Shown one piece after another: positions 48,287-61,470 of a DNA stretch of 64,000 nt. The stretch is from assembly GCA_037045045.1 (NCBI GenBank), contig JBAOHL010000003.1, forward strand, positions 124,001 through 188,000, read 5' to 3'. Origin of the DNA: Phosphoribacter sp037045045. GTDB taxonomy: Bacteria > Actinomycetota > Actinomycetes > Actinomycetales > Dermatophilaceae. The notes under the pieces are model-generated. The model was not told the DNA's origin, made no database searches, and saw only the letters and a list, made by a program, of their open reading frames with translations. Within the stretch, counting starts at the first letter, position 1. The number at the start of each line of letters is the position of its first letter. Position numbers and translations under genes: made by a program.

Positions 48287-50344
48287 TCAGTCCAGGACCT
48301 CTCCTGTGGTCACGTTAACGCCGCGGCCGGCATCGGACGAGTCACCGGCCAGCGCGTCCCGAATCGTCATCGCCAGGGCTGGTCCGATCCCCGGGACCTG
48401 CTGCAGGTCGGCCGCCGTCGCGGCGCGCATCTTCTTCACCGAACCGAAGGACCGCAGCAACGCCCGTCGCCGGGCCTGCCCGAGGCCCGGTATGCCGTCG
48501 AGGGCCGACGCGGTCATCGCCACGGACCGGCGTTTGCGATGGAAGGTCACCGCGAACCGGTGCGCCTCGTCACGCACCCGTTGAAGCAGATAGAGCCCTT
48601 CGCTGGAGCGCGGGAGGACGAGGGGATGGTCCTCGCCGGGCAGCCAGGCCTCCTCGAGACGCTTGGCCAACCCGACGAGGGCCACGTCGTGGATACCGAG
48701 CTCGGCCAAGACAGCGGCCGCGGCGTTGACCTGAGGCCCGCCTCCGTCGACGACGAGCAGGTTGGGCGCGTAGGCGAAGGCCGCGGGCCTGTCCGCCCGA
48801 TGCCGCGAACGAGGGGTCCGGTGCTCGAGCGCGACCTCGTCGGGCACGTCCTCGTCCGGGGTCCCGTCCCTAGGCGGTGCCTCGTGCGGCCTGTCGCCGT
48901 CGGCCCCGCGGGCCTCGAGCAGCCGCCGGAACCGGCGGGTGAGTACCTCGCGCATCGCCGCCGTGTCGTCCACGGCGGGGCCGCCGTCCTCGATCGACGC
49001 GGTCGACCTTCGCGGCATATCGTCGTCGCCGCGCACGACGAACCGCCGGTATTCCGACTTGCGCGCGAGACCGTCCTCGAAGACGACCATCGACCCGACG
49101 ACCTGGGTGCCCTGAACGTGGCTGATGTCGAAGCATTCGATGCGCAGCGGGGCGGCCGGCAGCTCGAGCGCTTCCTGGAGTTGATTGAGGGCCTGGCTGC
49201 GCGCGGTGAGGTCGCCGGCTCGAGCGAGCTTGTGGCGAGCGAGCGACTGTTGGGCGTTGCGCCGGACCGTCTCCATCAGGGAGCGCTTGTCACCGCGTCG
49301 GGGGACGCGCAGCTCCACAGCACCGCCGCGCCTGCCGGCCAGCCACGCTGACAGGGCAACCGGGTCCGGTGGCAATGAGGGGACGAGGACCTCCCTGGGG
49401 ATGGCGCCGGTCTGGTCCCCGTAGACCTGTTGCAGCAAATGCTCGACGAGCGCGGGAACGTCTTCGCTCTCCTTCTCGACGACCCAGCCCCGCTGACCGC
49501 GAACCCGCCCGCCCCGCACGTGGAACACCTGCACCGCGGCCTCGAGTTCGTCGTCGTCGAGGGCGAACACGTCGGCGTCGGTCCCGTCGCCGAGGACCAC
49601 AGCGTTCTTTTCCAGCGCCCGGGTCAAGGCCCGTAGGTCATCGCGCAGGCGGGCCGCTCGTTCGAACTCCAGCGCGTCGGCCGCTTCCCGCATGGAGAGT
49701 TCGGTGCGCCGGACGAACCGGCTCGTGTTGCCGGCCATGAAGTCGCAGAACTCCTCGGCGATCTCGCGGTGGCGCTCCGGGCTGACTCGGCCGACGCACG
49801 GCGCCGAGCACTTGTCGATGTATCCGAGCAGACACGGTCGGCCGCTCTGGCCGGCCCGTGTGAACACCCCGGTGCTGCAGGTGCGCACCGGGAACACCCG
49901 CAGCAGCAAATCGAGGGTCTCGCGGATGGCCCAGGCGTGCGAATAGGGGCCGAAGTACCGAGTGCCCTTACGTTTCGCCCCACGCATCACCTGGGCCCGC
50001 GGAAACGGCTCCCCGAGCGTAACGGCGAGGAACGGATAGGACTTGTCGTCGCGATACCTGACGTTGAAGCGCGGGTCGTATTCCTTGATCCAGCTGTATT
50101 CCAGTTGCAGCGCCTCGACCTCGGTCGCGACGACGGTCCACTCCACGCTCGCGCCGGTCTGGACCATCGTCGCGGTCCGCGGGTGCAAGGCCGCAAGGTC
50201 CTGGAAATACGACGACACCCGCGGGCGCAGCGACTTGGCCTTGCCGACGTAGATGACCCGACCCGACGCGTCGCGGAATCGGTAGACCCCGGGATCGAGG
50301 GGGATCTGCCCGGCGGCGGGTCGGTAGGCGGACGGATCGACCAC
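48287..50344 (-). CDS. uvrC: Excinuclease ABC subunit C
   Basis: 685 residues. N-terminal GIY-YIG nuclease (PGVYRFRDASGRVIYVGKAKSLRPRVSSYF), the Cys-rich centre CLLGYIDKCSAPCVGRVSPE, UvrB-interaction helix FMAGNTSRF region, C-terminal RNase H-like nuclease (RIECFDISHVQGTQVVGSMVVFEDG) and a terminal helix-hairpin-helix pair (LDGIPGLGQARRRALLRSFGSVKKMRAATAADLQQVPGIGPALA). Makes both incisions in nucleotide excision repair. GTG 50344 is leaderless behind a PafBC-type promoter. Confidence 0.96.
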   Translation of the reverse strand: MVDPSAYRPAAGQIPLDPGVYRFRDASGRVIYVGKAKSLRPRVSSYFQDLAALHPRTATMVQTGASVEWTVVATEVEALQLEYSWIKEYDPRFNVRYRDDKSYPFLAVTLGEPFPRAQVMRGAKRKGTRYFGPYSHAWAIRETLDLLLRVFPVRTCSTGVFTRAGQSGRPCLLGYIDKCSAPCVGRVSPERHREIAEEFCDFMAGNTSRFVRRTELSMREAADALEFERAARLRDDLRALTRALEKNAVVLGDGTDADVFALDDDELEAAVQVFHVRGGRVRGQRGWVVEKESEDVPALVEHLLQQVYGDQTGAIPREVLVPSLPPDPVALSAWLAGRRGGAVELRVPRRGDKRSLMETVRRNAQQSLARHKLARAGDLTARSQALNQLQEALELPAAPLRIECFDISHVQGTQVVGSMVVFEDGLARKSEYRRFVVRGDDDMPRRSTASIEDGGPAVDDTAAMREVLTRRFRRLLEARGADGDRPHEAPPRDGTPDEDVPDEVALEHRTPRSRHRADRPAAFAYAPNLLVVDGGGPQVNAAAAVLAELGIHDVALVGLAKRLEEAWLPGEDHPLVLPRSSEGLYLLQRVRDEAHRFAVTFHRKRRSVAMTASALDGIPGLGQARRRALLRSFGSVKKMRAATAADLQQVPGIGPALAMTIRDALAGDSSDAGRGVNVTTGEVLD

Positions 50345-50350
50345 CCGGCC

Positions 50351-50373
50351 ACTCTATGAGCCGGCACTGACGA
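50351..50373 (-). promoter_or_regulatory. PafBC-type (RecA-independent) DNA-damage promoter of uvrC
   Basis: On the minus strand TCGTCAGTG-N8-TAGAGT matches the known RecA-NDp/PafBC consensus TTGTCRGTG-N8-TANNNT at 8 of 9 upstream bases with exact spacing. TAGAGT ends 6 nt before GTG 50344. Confidence 0.8.
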
Positions 50374-50451
50374 GGGCCGTCACCACTGGCCGAGCCGCTG
50401 CCACTCGTGCCCACCCGAGCCTGGTGGCCCGGGAGAACAAAGGCGACTGGG

Positions 50452-50919
50452 CTAGCTGACGACGAGGTTGTCCCCCGAAGCCGTGACCGTCTTGGCCGCC
50501 AAGGCGGAACGCGCCGGGCCGGAGGTCACCGCTCCGGTCGCGGCGTCGAATACCGATCGGTGACACGCGCAGAGGATCTGGTTGTTCTGCACCTGGCTGA
50601 CCACGCATCCCTCGTGCGTGCAGATCGCCGAGAACGCCTTGTACTGGCCCGCCGTCGGCTCGGTGACGACGACCTCGCCGACGATGGCACCGCCGCCCAC
50701 GGACACGCTGGACTTGGGCACCGTGGTGCCCGCGGAGGCCGCCTTGGTCGCGGTGCTTGCACCGGACGCGGCCTTGCTTGCCGCCGTGCCGGCCGCGGAC
50801 GTCGCGGTCGCCGCCGGCTCGCTGCTCCCGCAGGCGGCCAACGCACCCGCTCCTGCGACGGCGGCGCCGGCTGCGCCGGCTCCGCGGAGGACCTGCCGCC
50901 GGGAAACTTTCTCTGTCAT
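50452..50919 (-). CDS. Tat-exported Rieske (2Fe-2S) lipoprotein
   Basis: 155 residues. Twin-arginine signal SRRQVLRG, hydrophobic AGAAGAAVAGAGALAAC with lipobox LAAC, then a Ser/Ala/Thr-rich linker and a Rieske domain with CTHEGCVV and CACHRSVFD ligands. Folded Fe-S proteins need Tat export, which agrees with the signal. Probable role is outer-face electron transfer; partner unknown. GGAGAGGGACCC precedes the ATG. Confidence 0.9.
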   Translation of the reverse strand: MTEKVSRRQVLRGAGAAGAAVAGAGALAACGSSEPAATATSAAGTAASKAASGASTATKAASAGTTVPKSSVSVGGGAIVGEVVVTEPTAGQYKAFSAICTHEGCVVSQVQNNQILCACHRSVFDAATGAVTSGPARSALAAKTVTASGDNLVVS

Positions 50920-51260
50920 GGGTCCCTCTCCTTCCATGTGGTTGACGGAGCAATCATGCTCCGAATGCCGCGAAGTTCGCACATCCGCCCCGTCGGCGCG
51001 CCGTGCGCGCCGACGTGATTCGGTGACGTGGGTCACAACGAGTTGTCGACGTGTTTCCGATCCGCCTCAACCCTTGCGCGAATCGGGCCAAACCACAGAA
51101 GACTTCGCCGCCGCCGCGGCATAACGACACGAAAACAACCCACCGAACTTGGCGACAGCGGACGGGACCTGCCCGTACTCTGCCCTCTAGCTCGCGGTCG
51201 TCGCGGGAGTCCGGAGCATGTCCGTCATGCCTCTGACGTGAATGAACCACAGGAGGAACT
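50920..51260. other. 341-bp divergent intergenic region (Rieske / livK)
   Basis: No gene seen. It holds the two divergent promoters. A TACTCT box at 51176-51181 is a possible livK -10, and AGGAGG at 51251-51256 is a near-ideal livK ribosome-binding site. The middle (51090-51150) is relatively A-rich. Confidence 0.5.
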
Positions 51261-52478
51261 GTGCAGCAGCGTTCCATTGTCCGGCTCGGCGTGCCCGTGG
51301 CGGTCGCCGCTCTCGCCCTGTCGGCGTGCGGCAGCCGCGACGCCGGCACAAGCACCACGAGCGGCGGCTCGTCGACCAAGACGGTGAAGATCGCCCTCAT
51401 CGCGCCCCTGTCTGGCGGGCTGTCCGCCCTGGGCCTGGGGATGCTCCACTCGGTCGAGTTGGCCGCGAAGAAGGCGAACGACGCCAACACGATCCCCGGA
51501 TGGAAGATCGAGGTCCAAGGCCTCGACGACGAAGGCAAGGCCGACCCCGGCAAGAACGCCGCGACCAAGGTCGCGGGCGACGACTCGGTCATCGGCATCG
51601 TCGGCACGCTGAACTCCAGCGTCGCCCAGCAGACCCAGCCGATCCTCAACGCCGCCAAGATCGCCCAGGTCTCCCCGGCCAACACCGGCCCGGCCCTGAC
51701 CATCGGCCCCGACTCGGCCAACCCCAAGCGCCAGTACGCCAACTACTTCCGCACCTGCACGACCGACGCGGTCCAGGGCCCGTTTGCCGCCCAGTACCTG
51801 CTGTCCCAGGGCATCACGAAGGTCGCGACGATCCACGACAAGAAGACCTACGGCCAGGGCCTGGTCGAGAACTTCACCGCGGAGTTCAAGAAGGGCGGCG
51901 GCCAGATCGTGACGGCCGAGACCATCGGCGAGAACGACAAGGACTTCTCCGGGGTCATCACGAAGATCAAGCCGCTGGGTCCGTCGGCGATCTACTACGG
52001 CGGCGAGTACCCGCAGGCCGGGCCGCTCTCGCAGCAGGCCAAGGCGCAGGGCCTCAACATCCCCCTCATGGGTGGCGACGGCATCGTCGACCCCGAGTAC
52101 GTCAAGCTCGCCGGCGCGACGGCGGCCGGTGACCTGGCCACCTCGGTCGGCGCCCCCACCGAGGCCACCGAGGCCGGCAAGGCGTTCCTCGCCGACTACG
52201 CCAAGCAGAACTACAAAGAGCCGTCCGCGGCATACGGTGCCTACGCGTACGACGCGGCCAACGCCATCATCAACGCGATGAAGGTGTCCTTCAAGGACGC
52301 CAAGGACGTCAAGTCGGCGCGGGAGGCGACGATCACCGAGATCGGCAAGGTCTCCTTCGACGGCGTGACCGGCAAGGTCGCCTTCGACAAGTACGGCGAC
52401 GCCGTCACGAAGATCCTTACGGTCTACAAGGTCGACAAGGGCGCCTTCGCCCCGGCCAAGACCGACACCTTCAAGTGA
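51261..52478 (+). CDS. livK: Branched-chain amino-acid ABC transporter substrate-binding lipoprotein
   Basis: 405 residues. Signal with lipobox LSAC (Cys23), Ser/Thr-rich linker, then periplasmic-binding fold type I: KIALIAPLSGGLSALGLGMLHSVELAAKKAN, VIGIVGTLNSSVAQQTQPIL, YFRTCTTDAVQGPFAAQYLL and IHDKKTYGQGLVENF. Binds branched-chain amino acids or similar compounds outside the cell. Highly biased codons and a strong ribosome-binding site suggest abundant expression. A hairpin follows before livH. Confidence 0.93.
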   Translation: MQQRSIVRLGVPVAVAALALSACGSRDAGTSTTSGGSSTKTVKIALIAPLSGGLSALGLGMLHSVELAAKKANDANTIPGWKIEVQGLDDEGKADPGKNAATKVAGDDSVIGIVGTLNSSVAQQTQPILNAAKIAQVSPANTGPALTIGPDSANPKRQYANYFRTCTTDAVQGPFAAQYLLSQGITKVATIHDKKTYGQGLVENFTAEFKKGGGQIVTAETIGENDKDFSGVITKIKPLGPSAIYYGGEYPQAGPLSQQAKAQGLNIPLMGGDGIVDPEYVKLAGATAAGDLATSVGAPTEATEAGKAFLADYAKQNYKEPSAAYGAYAYDAANAIINAMKVSFKDAKDVKSAREATITEIGKVSFDGVTGKVAFDKYGDAVTKILTVYKVDKGAFAPAKTDTFK

Positions 52479-52493
52479 TCCACTGACCGCACA

Positions 52494-52527
52494 CGGGCAG
52501 GGGTGGGCATAAGCCCGCCCCTGCCCG
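52494..52527 (+). terminator. 15-bp hairpin between livK and livH
   Basis: Arms at 52494-52508 and 52513-52527 pair fully with one G-U, loop ATAA. No T-tract follows. Such stem-loops after binding-protein genes commonly stabilise the upstream message or partially terminate, keeping receptor in excess over transporter. Confidence 0.75.
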
Positions 52528-52591
52528 CTGTCGGTCCGCCGCCCCCCACGAGACCGCCGGCCCTCGGCCCGAGACGAAGGACTCCCCGCCC

Positions 52592-53574
<983 letters not shown>

Positions 53575-53578
<4 letters not shown>

Positions 53579-55308
53579 GCACCCCGAGCCGGTTCGAGGA
53601 GGCCGCCGCGGCTGCGGCGGCGGTACCCAAGGCCGACCGGCGCGGTCGGGCCTGGTTGGTCACGCTCGCCGGTGCCGTTCTGCTTGCCCTCGGGTCGCTC
53701 TTGTCCTGGTGTTACGTCCCAGGATTGCTCGGCAACCTCACGTTCAGTTTCGCCCCGGGGCCGGTGCAGATCCTCACCATCATCCTCGCCGCCGTCACCG
53801 TGTTTTTCCTCATGCTGCGGTGGGGCTTGTTCCGCCGCATCGACGAGTTGTTCGACAGCTCACGGGCCTTGCGGGCCTTGAGCGTCACCGCGCTGATCTA
53901 TGTGCTACTCGTGTTGGGCTTCATCGCCAGCCAGGCCCCCGGCTTGGCCAACGCGGACCCGGGAGCCTACGTGGCGCTCGCCGGGGCTGCTCTCATGGTC
54001 GCCGGTTCGTGGGGTATGCCCTCGCTACCGGGCACCGACCCCATCGGGGTCCGGGCGCCCGGCTGGGTGGAAATCCTCGTCATTGTCGTCATGCTCGCCG
54101 TGGTCCTGTTCTCCGCGGCATACGCGCTCGCCCAGGACGACGGCTCGGTGTTCGTCCTGTTCCTCGTGTTCGCCGCCGGTCTCGTCGTCGCCCTCGCTCG
54201 AGCCGGGTTGTTCGCCTGGATCGCCGTCGTCGCCCAGCGCCATCGTCAGGTGCTCACCCTCGGGGCGTTCGTCGTGGCCTTCCTCTTCCCGTTCACCCAA
54301 AACGGCTCGGACGCGAACATGTCGATCGCCACCCAGGTGCTCATTTTCGCCGCCACGGCACTCGGTCTGAACATCGTCGTCGGCTTGGCCGGGCTGCTCG
54401 ACCTCGGGTACATCGCCTTCCTCGGGTCAGGTGCCTACGTCGGCGCCACCCTGTCGACCTCGGCCTTCGCGACGATCGGCTGGAAACCTCCCTTCATCGT
54501 CGTCGTCCTGCTCGGGGCGGTCTTCTCGTCATTGCTCGGCCTCATCATCGGCACGCCGACCTTGCGGGTGTCCGGGGACTACCTCGCGATCGTCACCCTC
54601 GCGTTCGGGGAGATCTTCCGGCTCACCGCAAACAACCTCGACGGCAACAACGGCCCGAAGCTCACCAACGGGCCCAACGGCATCCCCGCGATCCCCGATC
54701 TGCAGATCGGCTCGTTCAACTTCGGCGAGAGCCACACGGTCCTCGGCATCAGCCTCGGACGCTTCGCGAACTACTACTTCCTGCTGCTCCTCGTCGCGGC
54801 GCTCATCATCCTCATCTTCTCGAGGCTCAACGACAGCCGGATCGGTCGCGGCTGGGTCGCCATCCGCGAAGACGAGAAGGCCGCCGAGGCGATGGGGGTG
54901 AACTCGTTCGGTCTCAAGCTCTTCGCCTTTGCGAGCGGGGCGTTCCTCGCCGGGATGGCCGGCACGATCAAGGCCCACCAGGACGTCTCCGTCACACCGG
55001 ACCAGTACATCTTCCTCGAGTCGGCCTTCCTGCTCGCCGCCATCGTCCTCGGCGGAATGGGCACGGTCGCCGGCGTCCTCGTCGGAGCGACGATCCTCAA
55101 GCTGCTCCCCGAGAAGCTGCGCTTCGTCGCGGACTACCGGCTCCTGGTGTTCGGCCTGCTACTCGTCCTCATGATGCGGCTGCGGCCCGAGGGTCTGGTG
55201 CCCAGCCGACGTCGTGCCCTGGAGTTCCACGAGGACGATCAGGCCCTCGCCGAACACCTCGAAGACGTCCATCTGGAGACCGTCGAAGTAACGGAGGTGC
55301 GCTCGTGA
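53575..55308 (+). CDS. livM: Branched-chain amino-acid ABC transporter permease LivM, long form
   Basis: 577 residues, well over the usual 300-430. The canonical LivM core starts near residue 245 (IATQVLIFAATALGLNIVVGLAGLLDLGYIAFLGSGAYVGA) and includes the loop RIGRGWVAIREDEKAAEAMGVNSFGLKLFAFASGAFLAGMAG. The N-terminal 240 residues add several extra helices (VTLAGAVLLALGSLLSWCYVPG, VQILTIILAAVTVFFLMLRWG, WVEILVIVVMLAVVLFSAAYAL). A charged acidic tail (EFHEDDQALAEHLEDVHLETVEVTEV) ends it. Confidence 0.93.
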
Positions 55309-56186
55309 CCGCCGCCGCACGCACCGAGTCGGCCCCACCCGGTCGCACCGTGCCGTTGTTGCAGGCCCGCGGCGTGACGATGCGCTTCGGAGGTCTCACG
55401 GCGGTCAACGACGTCGACCTTGTCGTCGACGAACGCGAAATCGTCGGGCTCATCGGCCCCAACGGGGCGGGCAAGACGACGTTCTTCAATTGCCTCACCG
55501 GGATGTACAAGCCGACCGAGGGCGAGGTGACCCTGGAGGGCACCGTGCTGCCGCCGAAGCCTCGGGCCGTCGTCAAGGCGGGCATGGCGCGGACCTTCCA
55601 GAACATCCGGCTCTTCGCCAACATGACCGCCCTCGAGAACGTCATGGTGGGCCGATATTGCCGCACGAGTTCGGCGGCCATCACGTCCATCGTGCGCGGA
55701 CCGAAGTACCGCCGGGAGGAGGCCCAGACCCGGGCTCGGGCGCAGGAACTGCTCGACTTCGTCGGGCTGGGCAAGATGACCGAGCACCTGGCCCGCAACT
55801 TGCCCTACGGCGACCAACGCAAGCTCGAGATCGCCCGGGCGCTGGCCACCGATCCCAAGCTGCTCCTGCTCGACGAACCGACGGCCGGGATGAATCCGCA
55901 GGAGACGAAGGCCACCCGCGACCTCATCTTCCGGATCCGCGACCAGGGCTTGGCCATCGTCGTCATCGAACACGACATGCGGTTCATCTTCAGCCTCTGC
56001 GACCGGGTCTTGTGCCTCGTGCGAGGCGAGACGCTCGTCGAGGGCAGCCCGCAGCAGGTGCAATCCGACCATCGGGTCATCGAGGCCTACATCGGCACAC
56101 CCGACGCCGACGACGATGACGTCCCTCCCGCGGCGTGGCCCACCGATGGCGCGGCTGAACCGACCGATCCGGAGGACGCGAAGTGA
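55305..56186 (+). CDS. livG: Branched-chain amino-acid ABC transporter ATPase LivG
   Basis: 293 residues. Walker A GPNGAGKTTFFN, Q-loop RTFQNIRLFANMTALENVMVG, signature LPYGDQRKLEIARAL, Walker B LLLLDEPTAGMNP and H-loop IEHDMRFIFSLCDRVLCL. The acidic C-terminal tail (DADDDDVPPAAW) is an extension. GTG 55305 overlaps livM by 4 bp. Confidence 0.95.
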   Translation: MTAAARTESAPPGRTVPLLQARGVTMRFGGLTAVNDVDLVVDEREIVGLIGPNGAGKTTFFNCLTGMYKPTEGEVTLEGTVLPPKPRAVVKAGMARTFQNIRLFANMTALENVMVGRYCRTSSAAITSIVRGPKYRREEAQTRARAQELLDFVGLGKMTEHLARNLPYGDQRKLEIARALATDPKLLLLDEPTAGMNPQETKATRDLIFRIRDQGLAIVVIEHDMRFIFSLCDRVLCLVRGETLVEGSPQQVQSDHRVIEAYIGTPDADDDDVPPAAWPTDGAAEPTDPEDAK

Positions 56187-56896
56187 GCTTGCTCGAGGTC
56201 AAGGACCTGCGGGTCGCTTACGGCAAGATCGAAGCGGTCAAGGGGATCTCCTTCACGGTCGACGAGGGCGCCGTGGTCTGCCTCATCGGCACCAACGGCG
56301 CCGGCAAGACGACGACGCTCCGCACGATCTCCGGACTCATCAAGCCGGTCGGTGGCCAGATCACGTTCCAGGGCAAGCGGATCGATGGCGCCCTCGCGCA
56401 TCAGATCGTCGTCATGGGGCTGGCGCACTCCCCCGAGGGCCGGCGGATCTTCCCGCGCCTGTCCGTTGAGGAAAACCTCATGCTCGGGGCCTTCGCCCGC
56501 AACGACCACCACCAGGTCCGTGACGATCTGCAGGCGGCATACGAGCTGTTTCCTATCCTCGGGGAACGCTCCAAGCAGCCCGCCGGGACATTTTCCGGCG
56601 GCGAGCAGCAGATGCTCGCCATGAGCCGGGCCATGATGAGCCGGCCGAAGCTGCTCATGCTCGACGAGCCCTCGATGGGCCTGTCGCCGCTGATGATGCA
56701 ACGGATCATGTCAACGGTGCGCACCCTGCAGCAGCAAGGGACGACGATCCTGCTCGTCGAGCAGAATGCCCGGGCGGCGCTCAAGCTCGCCGACCGGGGG
56801 TACGTCCTCGAGGTGGGCAAGATCGTGCTCGACGGCACTGGGCCGGATCTGTTGCGCAGCGACGCGGTGCGCAAGGCCTATCTCGGCGAGGACTGA
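56183..56896 (+). CDS. livF: Branched-chain amino-acid ABC transporter ATPase LivF
   Basis: 237 residues. Walker A GTNGAGKTTTLRTISG, LAHSPEGRRIFPRLSVEENLMLG, signature FSGGEQQMLAMSRAMM, Walker B LLMLDEPSMGLSP and H-loop LVEQNARAAL are diagnostic of LivF. GTG start coupled to livG (4-bp overlap). Converges with the next gene, overlapping by 19 bp. Confidence 0.95.
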   Translation: MSLLEVKDLRVAYGKIEAVKGISFTVDEGAVVCLIGTNGAGKTTTLRTISGLIKPVGGQITFQGKRIDGALAHQIVVMGLAHSPEGRRIFPRLSVEENLMLGAFARNDHHQVRDDLQAAYELFPILGERSKQPAGTFSGGEQQMLAMSRAMMSRPKLLMLDEPSMGLSPLMMQRIMSTVRTLQQQGTTILLVEQNARAALKLADRGYVLEVGKIVLDGTGPDLLRSDAVRKAYLGED

Positions 56897-57414
56897 GCCG
56901 GCGCGGCGGATAGCCGACGGCGCGCCGCCCGGCGGGCGATGGCATGTCGGAAGGCCTGCCGTGCCGAGAGGATGACCGAGGACCGGGACCGCGACTCGAG
57001 ATCCTCGGTGAGAGCGGTTCGAAGTGCGCTGCCCGCCTTCATCATCGGGGTGTAGACCCCCGCGGGCAGGTCGAGCGTTTCGTCGCTTGGCCGCGCGTGC
57101 AGGTATACCGCCATGAGTTCCTGGAAATCGCCGTATCGTGCCCTGGCGTGTTCGGAAAGGTAGAGCCCACCCCGGCCCTCGTAATACCACTGACGCAGCT
57201 CGCGGTGCAGGGCCCCCAGGCCCGCCCAGGTCAGCGGTGATCGGGGCCACATGGATAGCTGACCGGTCGCTTCCCACAGTGTTTCGTAGCGCGGGATGCG
57301 CGCCTCGCGGTTGGCGTCGGCCACCCGCCCGCGCGCCTCGACCCAGTCGGAAACCTGTTTGGTCACGACCGCACTGACCAAGGCCACGACGGCGGACACG
57401 AGGCCGAGTTCCAT
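56878..57414 (-). CDS. Hypothetical protein with N-terminal membrane anchor
   Basis: 178 residues. MELGLVSAVVALVSAVVTKQVSDWVEARG suggests one short membrane or amphipathic segment, followed by a mostly helical soluble domain (REARIPRYETLWEATGQLSMWPRSP ... LHRELRQWYYEGRGGLYLSEHARARYGDFQELMAVYLHARPSD) and a basic tail. No family assigned. The 217-bp gap behind its start (57415-57631) shows no gene or clear signal. Confidence 0.65.
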   Translation of the reverse strand: MELGLVSAVVALVSAVVTKQVSDWVEARGRVADANREARIPRYETLWEATGQLSMWPRSPLTWAGLGALHRELRQWYYEGRGGLYLSEHARARYGDFQELMAVYLHARPSDETLDLPAGVYTPMMKAGSALRTALTEDLESRSRSSVILSARQAFRHAIARRAARRRLSAAPAQSSPR

Positions 57415-57631
57415 CCCATCACTGTGACAGCCCTACCCAGTTCCCGGGCCGGAATCGGTGAGGCCCCGCACGCCGAGATGCCAGCGCCGATCCAGTCGCA
57501 CCGGCACCGCAGGCGGCCCGTCGCGGGTGACGAACGAGCCGACCGCCGCAGTGGGCAGCCTGACTGTGCGCGCGAACCACGTGGCGGAACCACTCCGCGG
57601 CCCGACCGTCCGCCAGAGCAATCCTCCCGGT

Positions 57632-58248
57632 TCACCGGGGAGGTTCGTCGTCGACCTCGCGTAGTTCCAGCCCAAGGCTGGTCGCGAGGACCAGCGCCTG
57701 GCCGGGTGTGACGATGGCCCCGCGGAGCACGGCGGAGCGAGGATCGAGCGACCACAAGGAGCTCCCCCGGAGGTCGGCTCCGGACAGGTCGACCCCGGCC
57801 AGACTCGCCCCGGTGAGATCGACGTCGCGCCAGCTGGCCTGCGCTGCCCGCACCCCCTCCAGATCGGCCTCCTGCAGCCGCGTGGCGGACACGCGGGTGC
57901 CGGACAGGTCCGCGCCCCGCAGTGACACGAAGCCCCAGTTGCCGCCCTCGATCTGGAGCAGGTCGAGCTGGCAATCGGTGAATGTCGACCCGACGAGCTT
58001 GCAGCGCACGAAACGCACGTCGAAGAAGTTGCAGTCAGTGAAGGTGCACGCCGTGAAGGCGGCGTCGGTGAAGACACTCGTATTGAATCGGCACCGGCGG
58101 AAGGTGCAGTCCGTGAAGGTGACTCCTGCCGCACGCAGTTCGGTGAGGTCGACAACGGAGAGGTCGAGCTGCGCGAAGTGCTGGCCGTCGAGGTTGCGGG
58201 CGCCCCAGTCTTCGCCGACGACCCGGCGCCGCCCCGCTTCGACTTCGT

Positions 58249-58252
<4 letters not shown>
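57632..58252 (-). CDS. Pentapeptide-repeat protein
   Basis: 206 residues forming a right-handed beta-helix of A(D/N)LXX-type repeats: CTFRRCRFNTSVFTDAAFTACTFTDCNFFDVRFVRCKL in the first half and LRGADLSGTRVSATRLQEADLEGV ... VDLTGASLAGVDLSGADLRGSSL in the second. Some such proteins (MfpA, Qnr) mimic DNA and protect gyrase; most have unknown roles. ATG 58252 overlaps the uvrA stop by 4 bp, so it is co-expressed with uvrA. Confidence 0.9.
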
Positions 58253-61347
<3,095 letters not shown>

Positions 61348-61354
61348 GCAGGAC

Positions 61355-61377
61355 AGCCTAAGCGCCACCACTGACAC
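61355..61377 (-). promoter_or_regulatory. PafBC-type DNA-damage promoter of uvrA
   Basis: On the minus strand GTGTCAGTG-N8-TAGGCT fits TTGTCRGTG-N8-TANNNT at 8 of 9 upstream bases with exact N8 spacing. TAGGCT ends 7 nt before GTG 61347. Confidence 0.82.
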
Positions 61378-61458
61378 TCGGTGCACGATGTCGGCCAGGC
61401 CGAACGGACCTGCGGTCCGGCACCCGACGGGCCGCGACCAACCCGCTGCGAAACGCCG

Positions 61459-61464
61459 TACCGT
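61459..61464 (+). promoter_or_regulatory. -10 box TACCGT, leaderless start
   Basis: Ends 6 nt before GTG 61471; no Shine-Dalgarno. Lies back to back with the uvrA promoter about 80 bp away. Confidence 0.55.
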
Positions 61465-61470
61465 TGCCCT

